NCBI RefSeq assembly: GCF_030506285.1
Contig: NZ_CP119422.1
Location: 4,079,501 to 4,143,500, forward strand
Direction of reading: 5' to 3'
Length of the DNA stretch: 64,000 nucleotides
Origin: Catalinimonas niigatensis
Lineage (GTDB): Bacteria; Bacteroidota; Bacteroidia; Cytophagales; Cyclobacteriaceae
In this document: positions 27,391 to 38,200 of the stretch, in pieces
Numbering within the stretch: the stretch's first letter is position 1
How the letters are laid out: every line of letters begins with the position of its first letter
Notes under the pieces: model-generated
Seen by the model: the letters and a program-made list of their open reading frames with translations, nothing else
Told to the model about the DNA's origin: nothing
The model's database searches: none
Made by a program: the position numbers and the translations under genes

Positions 27391-28764
27391 TTATTTCCTG
27401 ATCGTAGTTTCTTCTTCTACCATAGCTACCGGACGGTCTTTTTTGGTAGTCAGAGTGCTTACAATAAAATTTCCTACTTTTCTTCCCTGTTTTACCCCGA
27501 CCTCACAGGCTGGCATATAATGGATACCTCCATACAGACGACTGATGGCTGCTTCTTCTGAGGCTCCTATAAACGAATCAAATTCGCGTGGTGGCAGTCC
27601 ATAGGCTACTTCAGTAGTATCTTGAAAATGGAAGGGCGCTCCATACAGATGGGTCAAAGCGACCGCTGCGGCTGAAGAGATGACGCTATGCCCACTGGTA
27701 TATTCCGGAAAAGGAGGAGTCTGTAACAGTGGGGTCCAGTCAGGGTCCACATGCTGATTGATCACCGTCTCAGGACGGATCAGATTACTTTTGTACTTTT
27801 CACCCCAGCAACTGATAAAGCCATCCATCAACGAAACAGAAGTAAGTAGGTAAGCTTCTACTGACTGCATCAGATTAGCCTCAGCGGTACGGGAAGCAAT
27901 GGCAGTAATACCCATCCAATGTCCTCCCGGGGTAATTTTTTTGGTAGCAAACATCACATGTCCCTGATGATGAGACACATAGGGATTACAATCCCAAAAT
28001 TTAGCAATAGCTTCCTGCTCATCAGTCAGATTAACACCAGTTTCATAGACTTCCATCATTTCCTTATAAAACTGACTGCCTTCCTCTACACTAAATGGTG
28101 TGGGCGGGGCAGGCCTAAACTGCTGAGCCGAATCTAAGACCAGTGTACGAATGGAAGCCCAGTGAGGCTCAATTCCATCCATATAATCAGGAGGAGTAGG
28201 CTGCCAGCGACCTGGCTCATCTTTTACAGTAAACTTAGGAAAAGTACGGGTCTGCTTATAATTGTCACCACCAGCCCAGTTCATAACATGATCTGCTACC
28301 TGCTTGCCATAAGCCAAAGAGTTTTCATATACTTCAGAAGAAAGCGTGCTTTCATACTTAGCATATAAGTTTTGCTGGTATGCATCCATCTTTTCTTCTG
28401 AAAAGATAAGAGCTTTACCTACCGAAGTAAAAGCATGGATGCTGGCAAGTGAAAAATTATACTGTTTACCTTCTTCAGGTTGAGGCACATTGTCCAGGCC
28501 GTTGATTTGTCCTTCTAAGCTTTGATATTCAGGATGATCATGCCGCAACGCTTCGTAAGCAGCAATACTGGAATAGGAATAAATACGGCTGGCTACCGGT
28601 GGAGAGAAAATGTCATATACAATAATGTCAGTAAGCTTCTGCACCGCACTATGAATCAGTTCTCCATCATCAAAATTCATTTCAGTTTTAGGCTGACAGG
28701 AGACAGTCCAAAGAAAGAGGCCCGCAAGTAATAGGTGTTTGAGTTTTTTTTTCATAAGAAGCAA
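27391..28764 (-). CDS. vanadium-dependent haloperoxidase/PAP2-family lipoprotein
   Basis: A 457-residue predicted lipoprotein (Cys23 in WTVSC). The vanadate/phosphate-binding signature of the PAP2 superfamily is complete: KYKSNLIRP (Lys323, Arg330), TSGHS (His359) and SRLYGGIHY (Arg409, His415). The all-helical length matches vanadium chloro- and bromoperoxidase homologues rather than short lipid phosphatases. The Asp often found after the last His is replaced (HYMPACE), as in many Bacteroidota members. It would act at the cell surface or in the periplasm, either oxidising halides with peroxide or removing phosphate. It ends the minus-strand block that starts with SusC. ATG at 28755 is an alternative start. 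Confidence 0.85.
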   Translation of the reverse strand: MLLMKKKLKHLLLAGLFLWTVSCQPKTEMNFDDGELIHSAVQKLTDIIVYDIFSPPVASRIYSYSSIAAYEALRHDHPEYQSLEGQINGLDNVPQPEEGKQYNFSLASIHAFTSVGKALIFSEEKMDAYQQNLYAKYESTLSSEVYENSLAYGKQVADHVMNWAGGDNYKQTRTFPKFTVKDEPGRWQPTPPDYMDGIEPHWASIRTLVLDSAQQFRPAPPTPFSVEEGSQFYKEMMEVYETGVNLTDEQEAIAKFWDCNPYVSHHQGHVMFATKKITPGGHWMGITAIASRTAEANLMQSVEAYLLTSVSLMDGFISCWGEKYKSNLIRPETVINQHVDPDWTPLLQTPPFPEYTSGHSVISSAAAVALTHLYGAPFHFQDTTEVAYGLPPREFDSFIGASEEAAISRLYGGIHYMPACEVGVKQGRKVGNFIVSTLTTKKDRPVAMVEEETTIRK

Positions 28765-28958
28765 TCGGTTCTTATTATTTATTCTATTTATCTGTAATTA
28801 TTCGTTGTTCCTGTCAAGAATACGAGGAGGTAAACTGCTGAACCTTCAAAGTAACAGTTTTTCTTGTACTTTTTCTAACAATAAGGTCAGTGCGATTAGT
28901 TTCTACTACCTGAGATTTTCCTGCAAGCTAACCTATACACCCATCCTGCCTCTTAAAC

Positions 28959-29552
28959 TCACAATGAATAAACATTGCCTACTTCTGAAAGAGGAATACA
29001 GCCTTGCTGACTCCCAGGTACGGGTTCGTAAGTCAGTAAATTTTTGCCTACTTCTTCTGAAGAAAAGTAGCCGGAGATGAGCATAGCTTTGAACTGCCGA
29101 TAAAAAGAAACCGGTTTTTTCTCCCCGATAACTTCGCCCCAGATGGCATGATTAAGCATGTTGGCTTCCTGTTCCTGATCCAGCAAAAAAGCTTCCTGTT
29201 CTTCCGGGTTAAGGTTAGCAAAAGTTTTCCCATATGCCTGCCGACAGCTTTCTTCAAACTCCTTCATCCCCTGCACAAAAGCCTGCTGATCTTCAGCTGA
29301 ATAAATGTTTTTGACGAATACATCAATGTATTGATCTATTCCCAGGTCTTTGGCGCCCGGCGTTTCTGTCCTGGGTAAGATACACTCCGCCATAGCCGAG
29401 ACGGTGCTGGCCTGTGCTTCCGTAAAAAACTGGGGTGTCCATGTTAGTTGAGGCTCTGACTTACAGGCAGTCCACAATTGGCTAAGGGTAGAGGCTGAGA
29501 GTGTGTAACCGACAATCAGTCCGCTCTGTTTTAGTGCTTCTCTTCTGTTCAT
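28959..29552 (-). CDS. gluconate 2-dehydrogenase subunit 3-family protein
   Basis: A 197-residue exported protein with a twin-arginine-like N-terminus (NRREALKQSG) whose hydrophobic part ends at Cys30 (LWTAC), so it may be a Tat-exported lipoprotein. The body carries the ILPRTETPGAKDLGIDQYID segment, split here as ILPRTETPGA and IDQYIDVFV, that defines the small subunit of membrane GMC dehydrogenases. Its usual role is to export and stabilise the flavin subunit. It starts 4 bases after the GMC gene stop, supporting a two-subunit complex. A 194-base gap separates it from the haloperoxidase-like gene. Confidence 0.9.
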   Translation of the reverse strand: MNRREALKQSGLIVGYTLSASTLSQLWTACKSEPQLTWTPQFFTEAQASTVSAMAECILPRTETPGAKDLGIDQYIDVFVKNIYSAEDQQAFVQGMKEFEESCRQAYGKTFANLNPEEQEAFLLDQEQEANMLNHAIWGEVIGEKKPVSFYRQFKAMLISGYFSSEEVGKNLLTYEPVPGSQQGCIPLSEVGNVYSL

Positions 29553-29556
29553 AAGA

Positions 29557-31284
29557 TCAAACTTTAAGATTCCTTTTTTTCATTTCGCTTACCGCATGGT
29601 CTACCGCACGGGCGGCAAGAGCCATATAGGTGATGGAAGGATTAACACAGGAGGCTGATGTCATACAAGCACCATCTGTGACGTACACATTGGGTACGGC
29701 GTGTATCTGATTGAACTTGTTAAGGACTGAAGTTCTAGGATCGCGACCCATACGGGCTGTGCCCATTTCGTGAATTCCTTTGCCGGGAGCTCCTATGTTG
29801 TCATAAGTCTGTACATTTTGCAAACCTGAAGCCTCCAGCATTTCTTTGGCATCTGACATCATCTGCTTGCGCATTGCCAGTTCGTTCTCCTTAAACTCAC
29901 AGTCAAAAGTCAGGGTAGGTAAACCCCATTTATCCTTGAGTTCATGATTTAAGGTGACCATATTTTCATGATAAGGCAAACACTCCCCAAATCCCACCAG
30001 CGAAATCGTCCAGGGGCCTGGTTTGAAGAGCTGATCTTTGAAATCTTTACCTACCGTAGGCATGTTTGCGCCGCGTCCCCAGTTTTCACGTCCGGAGTCA
30101 CCCTGATAGCCGTAGCCTCTCAGGTAGGGCAGTTTTTCTTTTGCCGGGTCAAGATTGCGAAAGCGGGGTATGTATGGACCAGTAGGCCTCCTGCCTTTGT
30201 AGTACTGATCTTCAAGCCCATCATAACTGCCGTAAGCGCCTACTTTGTAGTGATGGTCCATGAGGTTATGGCCCAGTTCGCCGCTATCGTTGCCCAGGCC
30301 ATTAGGGAATCTATCGGAAGTAGAATTGAGCAAAATCTGGGTAGAACCTAAAGCCGAAGCGTTACAAAAGATCACTGGCGCATAATATTCCAGGGCTTCC
30401 ATGGTCTCTTCATCAATGATACGGACGCCAGTAGCTCGGCCTTTTGTTTCATCATAGATGATGGAGTGTACGATGGAGTGAGGACGCAGCGTCATATTAC
30501 CGGTACGTTCAGCCGCAGGCAAGGTAGCACTGTTGCTGCTGAAATAAGCTCCGTAAGGGCAGCCCCGTGAGCAACGGTTACGGTACTGGCACTTGCCACG
30601 ACCCAACTTCAGGTGTTCTTCGGTAGGTTCGGTCAGGTGAGCTACCCTGCCGATGGTAAGGGTTCTGCCGGGAAACTGGGCTTCTATTCTTTTGCGCACA
30701 TGCTGTTCTATGCAGTTAAGCTCCATAGGAGGCAGAAACTGCCCATCAGGCAATTGAGGCAGGTTCAATTTTTCTCCACTGATACCAACAAACTTTTCCA
30801 CATAATCATACCAGGGAGCAATGTCTCTATAACGGATTGGCCAGTCTACACCATAGCCATCTTTGAGATTAGCTTCAAAGTCCAGCTCACTCCAGCGATA
30901 GCAATGCTTACCCCACATTAGGGAGCGCCCTCCGGTATGATAGCCTCGTATCCAGTCAAAGCGCTTTACTTCTGAATAAGGGTTGTCCACATCATCCACA
31001 AAGAAGTGGCGGTCAGACTCACTGAGGAAACCGGTACGGTGTTGCTTTTGCTGACGCTCATATTGTTCAGGAGTTACGGCTCCCCCAAACTCAAAATCCC
31101 AGGGATCTTTGTTCATGGTAGGATAGTCTTGCACATGCCTGACCATGCGTCCTCTTTCCAATACCAGTGTTTTCAATCCTTTTTCGCACAATTCTTTGGC
31201 TGCCCAGCCACCACTCATGCCTGAGCCAATGACAATGGCATCGTAGGTATTTTCTTGCTTTGCCTTGATATTAAGATTTGCCAT
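29557..31284 (-). CDS. GMC-family FAD oxidoreductase (dehydrogenase large subunit)
   Basis: A 575-residue flavoenzyme. The FAD-binding motif VIGSGMSGGWAAKEL starts near residue 18. RSLMWGKHCYRW and the Cys-bearing CQYRNRCSRGCPYG segment follow, and the active-site pair is His505 in HEMGTARMG and Asn548 in VNPSIT. It oxidises an alcohol or sugar hydroxyl. It has no signal of its own, and the adjacent Tat-type subunit 3 probably carries it across the membrane folded with FAD. The electron acceptor in such pairs is usually a cytochrome c or quinone rather than oxygen. The substrate is unknown. A close paralogue begins at 63877. Confidence 0.93.
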   Translation of the reverse strand: MANLNIKAKQENTYDAIVIGSGMSGGWAAKELCEKGLKTLVLERGRMVRHVQDYPTMNKDPWDFEFGGAVTPEQYERQQKQHRTGFLSESDRHFFVDDVDNPYSEVKRFDWIRGYHTGGRSLMWGKHCYRWSELDFEANLKDGYGVDWPIRYRDIAPWYDYVEKFVGISGEKLNLPQLPDGQFLPPMELNCIEQHVRKRIEAQFPGRTLTIGRVAHLTEPTEEHLKLGRGKCQYRNRCSRGCPYGAYFSSNSATLPAAERTGNMTLRPHSIVHSIIYDETKGRATGVRIIDEETMEALEYYAPVIFCNASALGSTQILLNSTSDRFPNGLGNDSGELGHNLMDHHYKVGAYGSYDGLEDQYYKGRRPTGPYIPRFRNLDPAKEKLPYLRGYGYQGDSGRENWGRGANMPTVGKDFKDQLFKPGPWTISLVGFGECLPYHENMVTLNHELKDKWGLPTLTFDCEFKENELAMRKQMMSDAKEMLEASGLQNVQTYDNIGAPGKGIHEMGTARMGRDPRTSVLNKFNQIHAVPNVYVTDGACMTSASCVNPSITYMALAARAVDHAVSEMKKRNLKV

Positions 31285-31511
31285 AATAAAGCCTGTTTAC
31301 ATGCGGAATGTATAGGGTAAAACGTATTTAAAACGGAACTTGAACCTTTTGATAAATCTGCAATGAATCCTTATTTTTTCCAAATACCAGATACTCATCT
31401 CCATGACTGTTTAACTTACTGACTTTCCGGATGATACCCCTTAACATCAATCCACTCTCTCCTGGTTCTAATGCCTCAAAAGTTCTATCGCCTTTTCTCC
31501 TAGAAGCACTA

Positions 31512-31919
31512 CTATTCTCTGCTAATGATCAGTTCTCTTTTGGCAATGACCTGGTCGTTTTCATCGGTAAACTCAATAGAGAAAGTACCAATAGCTTCCT
31601 GCCCAAATTCATGAAAAGGGATGCTTTGTGAAATGAATGTGTCTCCCTCTTCCAGGTCAAAATATTTGTTGGACAAGGGAATTTTCATATCCTCGGTTAA
31701 GCGGTAAATATTTCCGTTGATCCTTTTTGTTTCAAAAGATGAGTTGGACTCAAGGCTTACGTATACCCGCTCCCCCAACCTGAAATGATCGCGATCCGTC
31801 TGGCATTGCTCATTTTGATCTAAAGAATCACAGAATTTAATGACTGCTTCAGGCTGAGGCGAGCAGCCAAGCATTATACTAATAATCAGTACCGGCCAGA
31901 GAGGAAATAGGATTTTCAT
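31512..31919 (-). CDS. small lipoprotein of unknown function
   Basis: I do not recognise this 135-residue protein. A signal peptide ends in IMLGC (Cys19), and the mature part has two further Cys residues (KFCDSLDQNEQC) and a predicted beta-rich body with GTFSIEFTDENDQVIAKREL, which resembles a single Ig-like or bacterial extracellular beta-sandwich. Its start lies 41 bases inside the end of the FG-GAP gene, so translation is likely coupled and it probably serves the same surface system. A 227-base gap without genes separates it from the GMC gene. Confidence 0.75.
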   Translation of the reverse strand: MKILFPLWPVLIISIMLGCSPQPEAVIKFCDSLDQNEQCQTDRDHFRLGERVYVSLESNSSFETKRINGNIYRLTEDMKIPLSNKYFDLEEGDTFISQSIPFHEFGQEAIGTFSIEFTDENDQVIAKRELIISRE

Positions 31920-34900
31920 GCAATTGTGTAGGCTTAGCGTTTTGTTCTATAAATTGTATTGAATCTTTATTTTTGGCAATGGCTATTATTGTTCTCCCCT
32001 GATATTGGATACGCTTCAGATCCCGTACCTGTCCATTGATGTATATACCGGATTGATGGTTAGGAATCCATTTCAGTTCTCCCTGACCTTTTTCGTTCAT
32101 CATCAATGTGCCATAATCTGCATCGTATCTTCCTCTCTCAATCGTTACCTCATAGAAATTACCCGCTGCTAGCACATCCACAGCGCCATCCTGATCAAAA
32201 TCAGAAACAAGAAGGGCTTGCAGAGGAGTAAACTGTCCCTGTACAGGAAAAGGTTGAAAACGAAAGTTCATGTCGCCTTCGTTGATAAATATACCCGAAC
32301 GGAACTCATAGGCATATCGCACCTCTGCACTTTCCAGCATATTATCCGGAAAAATCTCATTTACCTTTGCATTAGCAAAATCCTCGTATCTGACAAAACG
32401 GCTCTTAATCTCGTTTAGCTGTGAACTTAGCTCTTCTTTGGTTGCAAATAAGTATTCCTTTCCCTGAATATAATGCGTCATCAACTGCTCTACGCTCCCA
32501 TTCTGGTCTATATCTTTTATGTACAATTTAACTGGCTCATCGGGAGAACTTTTGAGTCGGGAGTTCAACCCCAGGTTGCCACATATCAGATCGGGGTCAC
32601 CATCCTGGTCTATATCTGCTACTTCTATGGTGTTCCACCAGCCGTGGGTCTGTGCAAGTGAGGCAATTTCTGCATGCCTAAGGACTCCCTTTTCATTTTT
32701 AAAGATAGTAACTGGCATCCACTCACCCACTACAATCAAATCGGTGTATCCATCACCATCCACATCAGTCCAGGCGGCATCTTTGACCATGCCTATTTTT
32801 GAAAGTGCGGGGCCTACTTCCTCTGTGATGTCTGTAAAGTTTCCTTTTCCATCATTTTCCAGCAGATAGCTTTGGGGTACCTTTCCGTAGTTACGGCTTA
32901 CTACCCTTCCTCCAACAAAGAGGTCCTCATCTCCATCCTGATCATAGTCAGCATGTATGACTGTTGATCCATTTACGTATACTTGAGGAATTGCCTTGCG
33001 ATCTCTGGTAAAATTTCCTTCGCCATCATTCCTGTACAACCTTAGCAGCAAAGCTTCTTCTTCTCCCTGAAACTCATTACCACCGCTCACAACGATCAGG
33101 TCCAGATCACCATCACCATCTACGTCTATGAGTTCTGCTCCTACATCTTCTGCCAGACTATCTGCTTCCAGTGCAGTTTGCTGTAGTTTCTGAAAGCTTT
33201 CCTCCGTCTGCACATACACTGCTCCCGGTTGCCACTTGGCTCCCCCGATAAAGAAATCCTCTTTCTGGTCTCCATTGATGTCCCCTACTGCCATCTTGGG
33301 GCCTTCGGTAGAAGACATATGAGGCACAAGTGCTTCCCGATTAAATTCTATAAAGGTGTTTTCTTCGTGCTTGTATCCGATTTTTAAGCTGTCAGAAACA
33401 TCTTCAAAGTAGGTAGATTGGCTTTTGCTGAAATCATATTTGCCCTGTGCATTGACCTGCTCCAGTACTAGCGTAGTATCCGCAACTACATCCCGCAACA
33501 CTTCATACTGATGGTCTGGCCATACGACTATCAAAGAATCTATTTTCTCTCTCTCGCCCAGCCCTACGATGATATCCGTAGGTACCGAAGACTGGTACCC
33601 ACGTGTGGCATATACCTCCTGGATGATGGTCTGCGAATCCAGCGGAATGATAATGCGGGCTCCGATTCCTTTTGTATTGGGCGCTTTTCCGTTAAAGGCA
33701 AGCTTCAGATAGTGGGGTTTTTCCGCTTCTTTAGTGAGATCAATGGTGCGGTTTTTATAGATAAAAGCTTCCTGATCAATATTGTTGGTTACCAGATCAA
33801 GATCACCGTCATTGTCCAGGTCTGCATATACTGCTCCATTGGAAAAGGATTCGTGCCCCAGTCCCCATTCATTGGACATATTTTCAAAAGTTAACCCTCC
33901 TTTGTTTTGGAAGACAACATTGGGAATTTTGACGATGGGCATCTTTTCTACCAGCGCCATATCTTCACTGCTCAGGTCGCCTTCCAGCCGATGTTGCAAG
34001 GCATCGTTAGAAATATAATTGATATAATCCAGGTCATTGGATCTTCTCTTGATCCCATTGGCAATGTAGAGGTCTTTGTTACCATCCAGGTTCAGATCAG
34101 CCATCAGGCCAGACCAGCTCCAATCAGTAGCACTTGTACCCGTCAGGAGGCCAATTTCGCTAAAGTGTCCCTTCCCCATATTGAGTTGAAGGGTATTACG
34201 GGCAAACTGATGGTTGTATCCGTACTTTAGTTTGTAATTATAAACATCATAGGAATCCTCTCCGGCGGAAGTTTTCAGCTTCACCGGGTCAGAAGGCTGC
34301 ATGTCTAATGACACCAGGTCGGGCAGTCCATCGTTGTTGATGTCACCAATGTCATTGCCCATAGAGAAGCGACTGGTATGCCGGATGTAATCTTCCAGTT
34401 TTTCGCTAAATGTTCCGTCCCCCTTATTGATATAGAGATAGTCATTCTCATGAAAATCATTGCCAATATAAATGTCAGGGTAGCCATCCCAGTTGACATC
34501 TCCTATTGTAATGCCTAAGCCGTAGCCCAATGCACTGCTGTAAATGCCACTGCTCTCGGTGACATCCGTAAATTTTCCATTGTCATTTCTGAGTAACTTA
34601 TCACCGGCGAGCGGATGGGTTTCTTTTCTGAGGGTAGACTTACCAAAGGTTCCATTGGAGTGTACGGAGTGGTTGAGCATATACATGTCCAGATCCCCAT
34701 CCAGGTCGTAATCAAAAAAGGCCGCCTGGGTACTGAAGCCTTTGAGGTCCAATCCATATTCAGCCGCTTTCTCTTCAAAAGTAGGAATGCCTTCACTATC
34801 ATTCCCCATATTGATATACAATTGGTTTTTACCGCGGATATTCTGATAGTCTCCTAACTGGCTGACGTAGATATCCAGTCTGCCATCTCCGTTGACATCT

Positions 34901-35268
34901 GCCATCGTCACCCCGGTGGTCCAGCCCCCCTGACCTTCTACTTTTGTGCTTTCGGTAATATCCTGAAATTTAAAGTCTCCCTTATTCAGATAAAGCCGGT
35001 TATTTTCCAGATTGGATGTGAAGTATAGATCAGGCAGCCCATCTCCGTTGAGGTCGCCAGCTGCCACTCCCCCTCCATTATAGAAATAAAGGTAAGTGAA
35101 GATATTCATCTGAGGCGTTTCCGTCAGTGTGTTTTGAAAATCCACTCCGGTATAGGATGCAGGGAGCAGTTCAAATAGCTGCTCCGAATCTGATCCTCCT
35201 CCACAGGCTGCACTAACGATCAGAAAGAGAAAGGGCAGTATTCGCTTCTGAATTGCCTTGGTATTCAT
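31879..35268 (-). CDS. FG-GAP/VCBS-repeat lipoprotein with ASPIC/UnbV domain (second of pair)
   Basis: About 1129 residues from the ATG at 35268, which gives a clean signal and lipobox SAAC (Cys22); an ATG 6 codons earlier is less likely. Many DxNxDGxxD calcium-binding loops (for example DLNGDGLPDLYF and DVNGDGRLDIYV) form beta-propeller blades. An ASPIC/UnbV segment with GIGARIIIPLD and RGYQSSVPTDIIVGLG lies near the middle, and a second propeller follows. Such proteins are surface lipoproteins, probably for adhesion or ligand binding. It overlaps the upstream paralogue by 56 bases and the downstream lipoprotein by 41. Confidence 0.92.
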   Translation of the reverse strand: MNTKAIQKRILPFLFLIVSAACGGGSDSEQLFELLPASYTGVDFQNTLTETPQMNIFTYLYFYNGGGVAAGDLNGDGLPDLYFTSNLENNRLYLNKGDFKFQDITESTKVEGQGGWTTGVTMADVNGDGRLDIYVSQLGDYQNIRGKNQLYINMGNDSEGIPTFEEKAAEYGLDLKGFSTQAAFFDYDLDGDLDMYMLNHSVHSNGTFGKSTLRKETHPLAGDKLLRNDNGKFTDVTESSGIYSSALGYGLGITIGDVNWDGYPDIYIGNDFHENDYLYINKGDGTFSEKLEDYIRHTSRFSMGNDIGDINNDGLPDLVSLDMQPSDPVKLKTSAGEDSYDVYNYKLKYGYNHQFARNTLQLNMGKGHFSEIGLLTGTSATDWSWSGLMADLNLDGNKDLYIANGIKRRSNDLDYINYISNDALQHRLEGDLSSEDMALVEKMPIVKIPNVVFQNKGGLTFENMSNEWGLGHESFSNGAVYADLDNDGDLDLVTNNIDQEAFIYKNRTIDLTKEAEKPHYLKLAFNGKAPNTKGIGARIIIPLDSQTIIQEVYATRGYQSSVPTDIIVGLGEREKIDSLIVVWPDHQYEVLRDVVADTTLVLEQVNAQGKYDFSKSQSTYFEDVSDSLKIGYKHEENTFIEFNREALVPHMSSTEGPKMAVGDINGDQKEDFFIGGAKWQPGAVYVQTEESFQKLQQTALEADSLAEDVGAELIDVDGDGDLDLIVVSGGNEFQGEEEALLLRLYRNDGEGNFTRDRKAIPQVYVNGSTVIHADYDQDGDEDLFVGGRVVSRNYGKVPQSYLLENDGKGNFTDITEEVGPALSKIGMVKDAAWTDVDGDGYTDLIVVGEWMPVTIFKNEKGVLRHAEIASLAQTHGWWNTIEVADIDQDGDPDLICGNLGLNSRLKSSPDEPVKLYIKDIDQNGSVEQLMTHYIQGKEYLFATKEELSSQLNEIKSRFVRYEDFANAKVNEIFPDNMLESAEVRYAYEFRSGIFINEGDMNFRFQPFPVQGQFTPLQALLVSDFDQDGAVDVLAAGNFYEVTIERGRYDADYGTLMMNEKGQGELKWIPNHQSGIYINGQVRDLKRIQYQGRTIIAIAKNKDSIQFIEQNAKPTQLHENPISSLAGTDY

Positions 35269-38200
35269 ATATTTCCGGTAAATCATTATTTTTTGCTACG
35301 ATAAGTAGCTTTTTATTTCCAATCGTCCTGGCCACTTGCATTTTACGCACTTCTCCATCTATCTGTAATCCGGTTTTTTCACCTTTTACCACCGATAAGT
35401 GTCCATCTACTTCTTTCAGCAATATTCCTGAATTGGCATCATAGCGTCCTTCTTCGGGCTTAACGCCTGAAAAATTGCCTGACAACACATAATCAGTCTG
35501 CGCATCCTGATTAAAATCATCGGCAATGATGGCAAATATGGGTGAGAACTGTACTTCATCCGGCAGATTCTGGAGGCTGTATGACCCATCCCCATTGTTG
35601 ATCACCACTGCGGATTGTAACTGATGTACCTGATTTACGATAGCTTTTTCCAATTGATCAGGCTTAAAAACTTCCTGAAGGGTTTTTCCTGCATAGTCCT
35701 CATAGTAGGTAAACTCTTTTTTCAGGAAGTTGAGTTGCCTTACCAACTCATGGCGCAGTGCCATGGGATAGAGGCTGTCTCCCTTGTAGCAGGCGTACAC
35801 ATGATCTATGGTTTGGTTATTATCAAAATCATTGATGTAGAGTTCAACAGGCTTTTCTTTACTTGCTTTGAACATAGAGTTACTGCCCCAATTGCCCACG
35901 ATAAAGTCTGCTTCACCATCTTCATTGACATCATCGACAGTGATGCTTCTCCACCATCCATTGGTTTTGGTCAGACCGGGTACATTGTTCAAACGCTCCA
36001 GGTTGGCTCCGTTATTTTTAAATAAAGTAATTGGCATCCAATCCCCTACAACCACCAGATCCAGATCATCGTCATTGTCAAAATCTACCCACTGGGCGTC
36101 AGTGACCATCCCCAGATTATTCAGACGAGGAGATACTCTGGCAGTAACATCGGTAAATGATCCATTCCCATTATTTTCCAAAATATAACTGGTGGCAGAG
36201 ATACCATATTGCAGGGGCACTCCACGTATTCCTATAAAAAGATCCTGGTCGCCATCCTGATCATAGTCGGCATTTCTTACGCATGCGCCCATTGCAAATA
36301 TCGGAGGCAGAGCCCCTTCGCTTCTCTTGTAGATAGGTTTACCATTCTCGGTGCTAAGTAAATAAAGCCTGTCCTGGTACTCACGTGCATTTTCTCTGAA
36401 TGCATTGCCGCCACTCATCACATACAAGTCCATATCGCCATCATTGTCTGCGTCAAAGAAGATAGCGTCTACATCTTCGTAGATGCTGTCTTTTTCAAGC
36501 GCTGCCTGTGCGCTGGCACTGAAGCTTCCATCCATTTTTTGGACATAGAGTTTACCGGGCTTGCCACTGGCTCCTCCTATATAAAAGTCATCCAGCCCAT
36601 CGTTGTTGATATCGCTTACTGCAAGGGCAGGACCCTCTTTGGATAACATATGATACACCAGACGCTGGTAGTCAAAATCTACGAAAAGATCTTCCTGGTG
36701 CCTGAAAGCAGGATTCAGCAAATTTTCTTTCTTTTGAAAAATGACTGTCTCCACTTTCTTTGAAGGTTGCTCTACCTCTGCATCTTTGATATCTAAAGTA
36801 AGGTGTTGATTTGCCGCTACCTTATACAGCTTTTGCACCTGATCATCATAGCCCCAGTATACCAGCAGGCTGTCAACTGTTTGTAAGCTATCCAAACCTA
36901 TCAACATGGCATAGTCCATAGAAGACTGAAAACCTTTGGTTGGGATATTTTCCAGCATCATATGCTGATCCTTTACATAGGTATGCACACGTGCTCCTAC
37001 CCCAAAACGGTTTTTTTCGGGGCCTAGCAGGGAAAGTTTCAGGTAGTTGTTGTTACCCTGCTCCCGGCTGTTGTTGCGATAGACAAATACTTTCTGGTTA
37101 ACATTATTGACAATCAGATCCAGATCACCATCATTGTCCAGATCACCATAGGCTGCGCCGTTAGAAAAAGATGGCTCATCCAACCCCCAACTTGAGGATA
37201 CATTTTCATAAGTGAGGCTGCTGTCTTTTTTGAAGAGGTAATTACTTAGTTTGTTGGAAGGCATTCTATCCACCAGTTCCTGGAAGTCCACTGTTTCTTT
37301 GCGCATGGCTTCCAGTATGGCTTCATCACTTCCGATGAAACTGATAAAATCCTGGTTGGTTACATCCTTGTAGACGCCATTGCTTACAAAGATTTCTTTG
37401 TTAAAATCATTGTCAAAATCTGCGATCAGAGCGCCCCAACTCCAGTCGGTAGCATGTACGCCGGCCAGTTGACCAATTTCTTTGAATGTACCATCTCCGC
37501 TATTGAGCTGAAGGGTATTGCGCATGTACTGCTCATAATAGTCGTTTCTTAACTTGGTCTGATGCACATCATATGACTCGAAATTGGTCATGGTTTTGAG
37601 GCGCTTATCGGTCTCCGGCAGCATATCAGTGACAAAGACTTCCGGATAACCATCGTTATTGAGATCAGCAGCATCAGCACCCATGGAGAAGTGGCTGATA
37701 TGCCCCATGCGCTGCGGTAGCTCATCTTTAAAAGAACCATCTTTCTGGTTGATATAAAGATAATCTCTCTCAAAAAAATCATTGGATACATAAATGTCCA
37801 ACCAGCCATCCTGATTGACATCAGTGATGGTTACACCCAATCCAAAACCAATGACACTTCCGTAAATCCCGGCTTCCTGGCTTACATCTACAAAACGTTC
37901 ACCATCGTTTCTATACAATTTATCGCCTCCGGTACTATCTCTCTGATGTCTTATGTTTTCCAGGCCCAGGGTAGATACCGGACGGAATGAGTTGTTGAGG
38001 ATATAGGCATCTAAATCACCGTCTTTGTCATAATCAAAAAATACTGCATGGGTGCTGAATCCCTTATCATCCAGTCCATAAGCTTCTGCCTGCTCCTTAA
38101 AAGTGGGATTTCCATTCGCATCATTTCCCTGGTTGATAAAAAGCTCATTTTCTCTCTTGCCCCCCATGACATCTCCTGAGTTGCATACATAAATGTCCAG

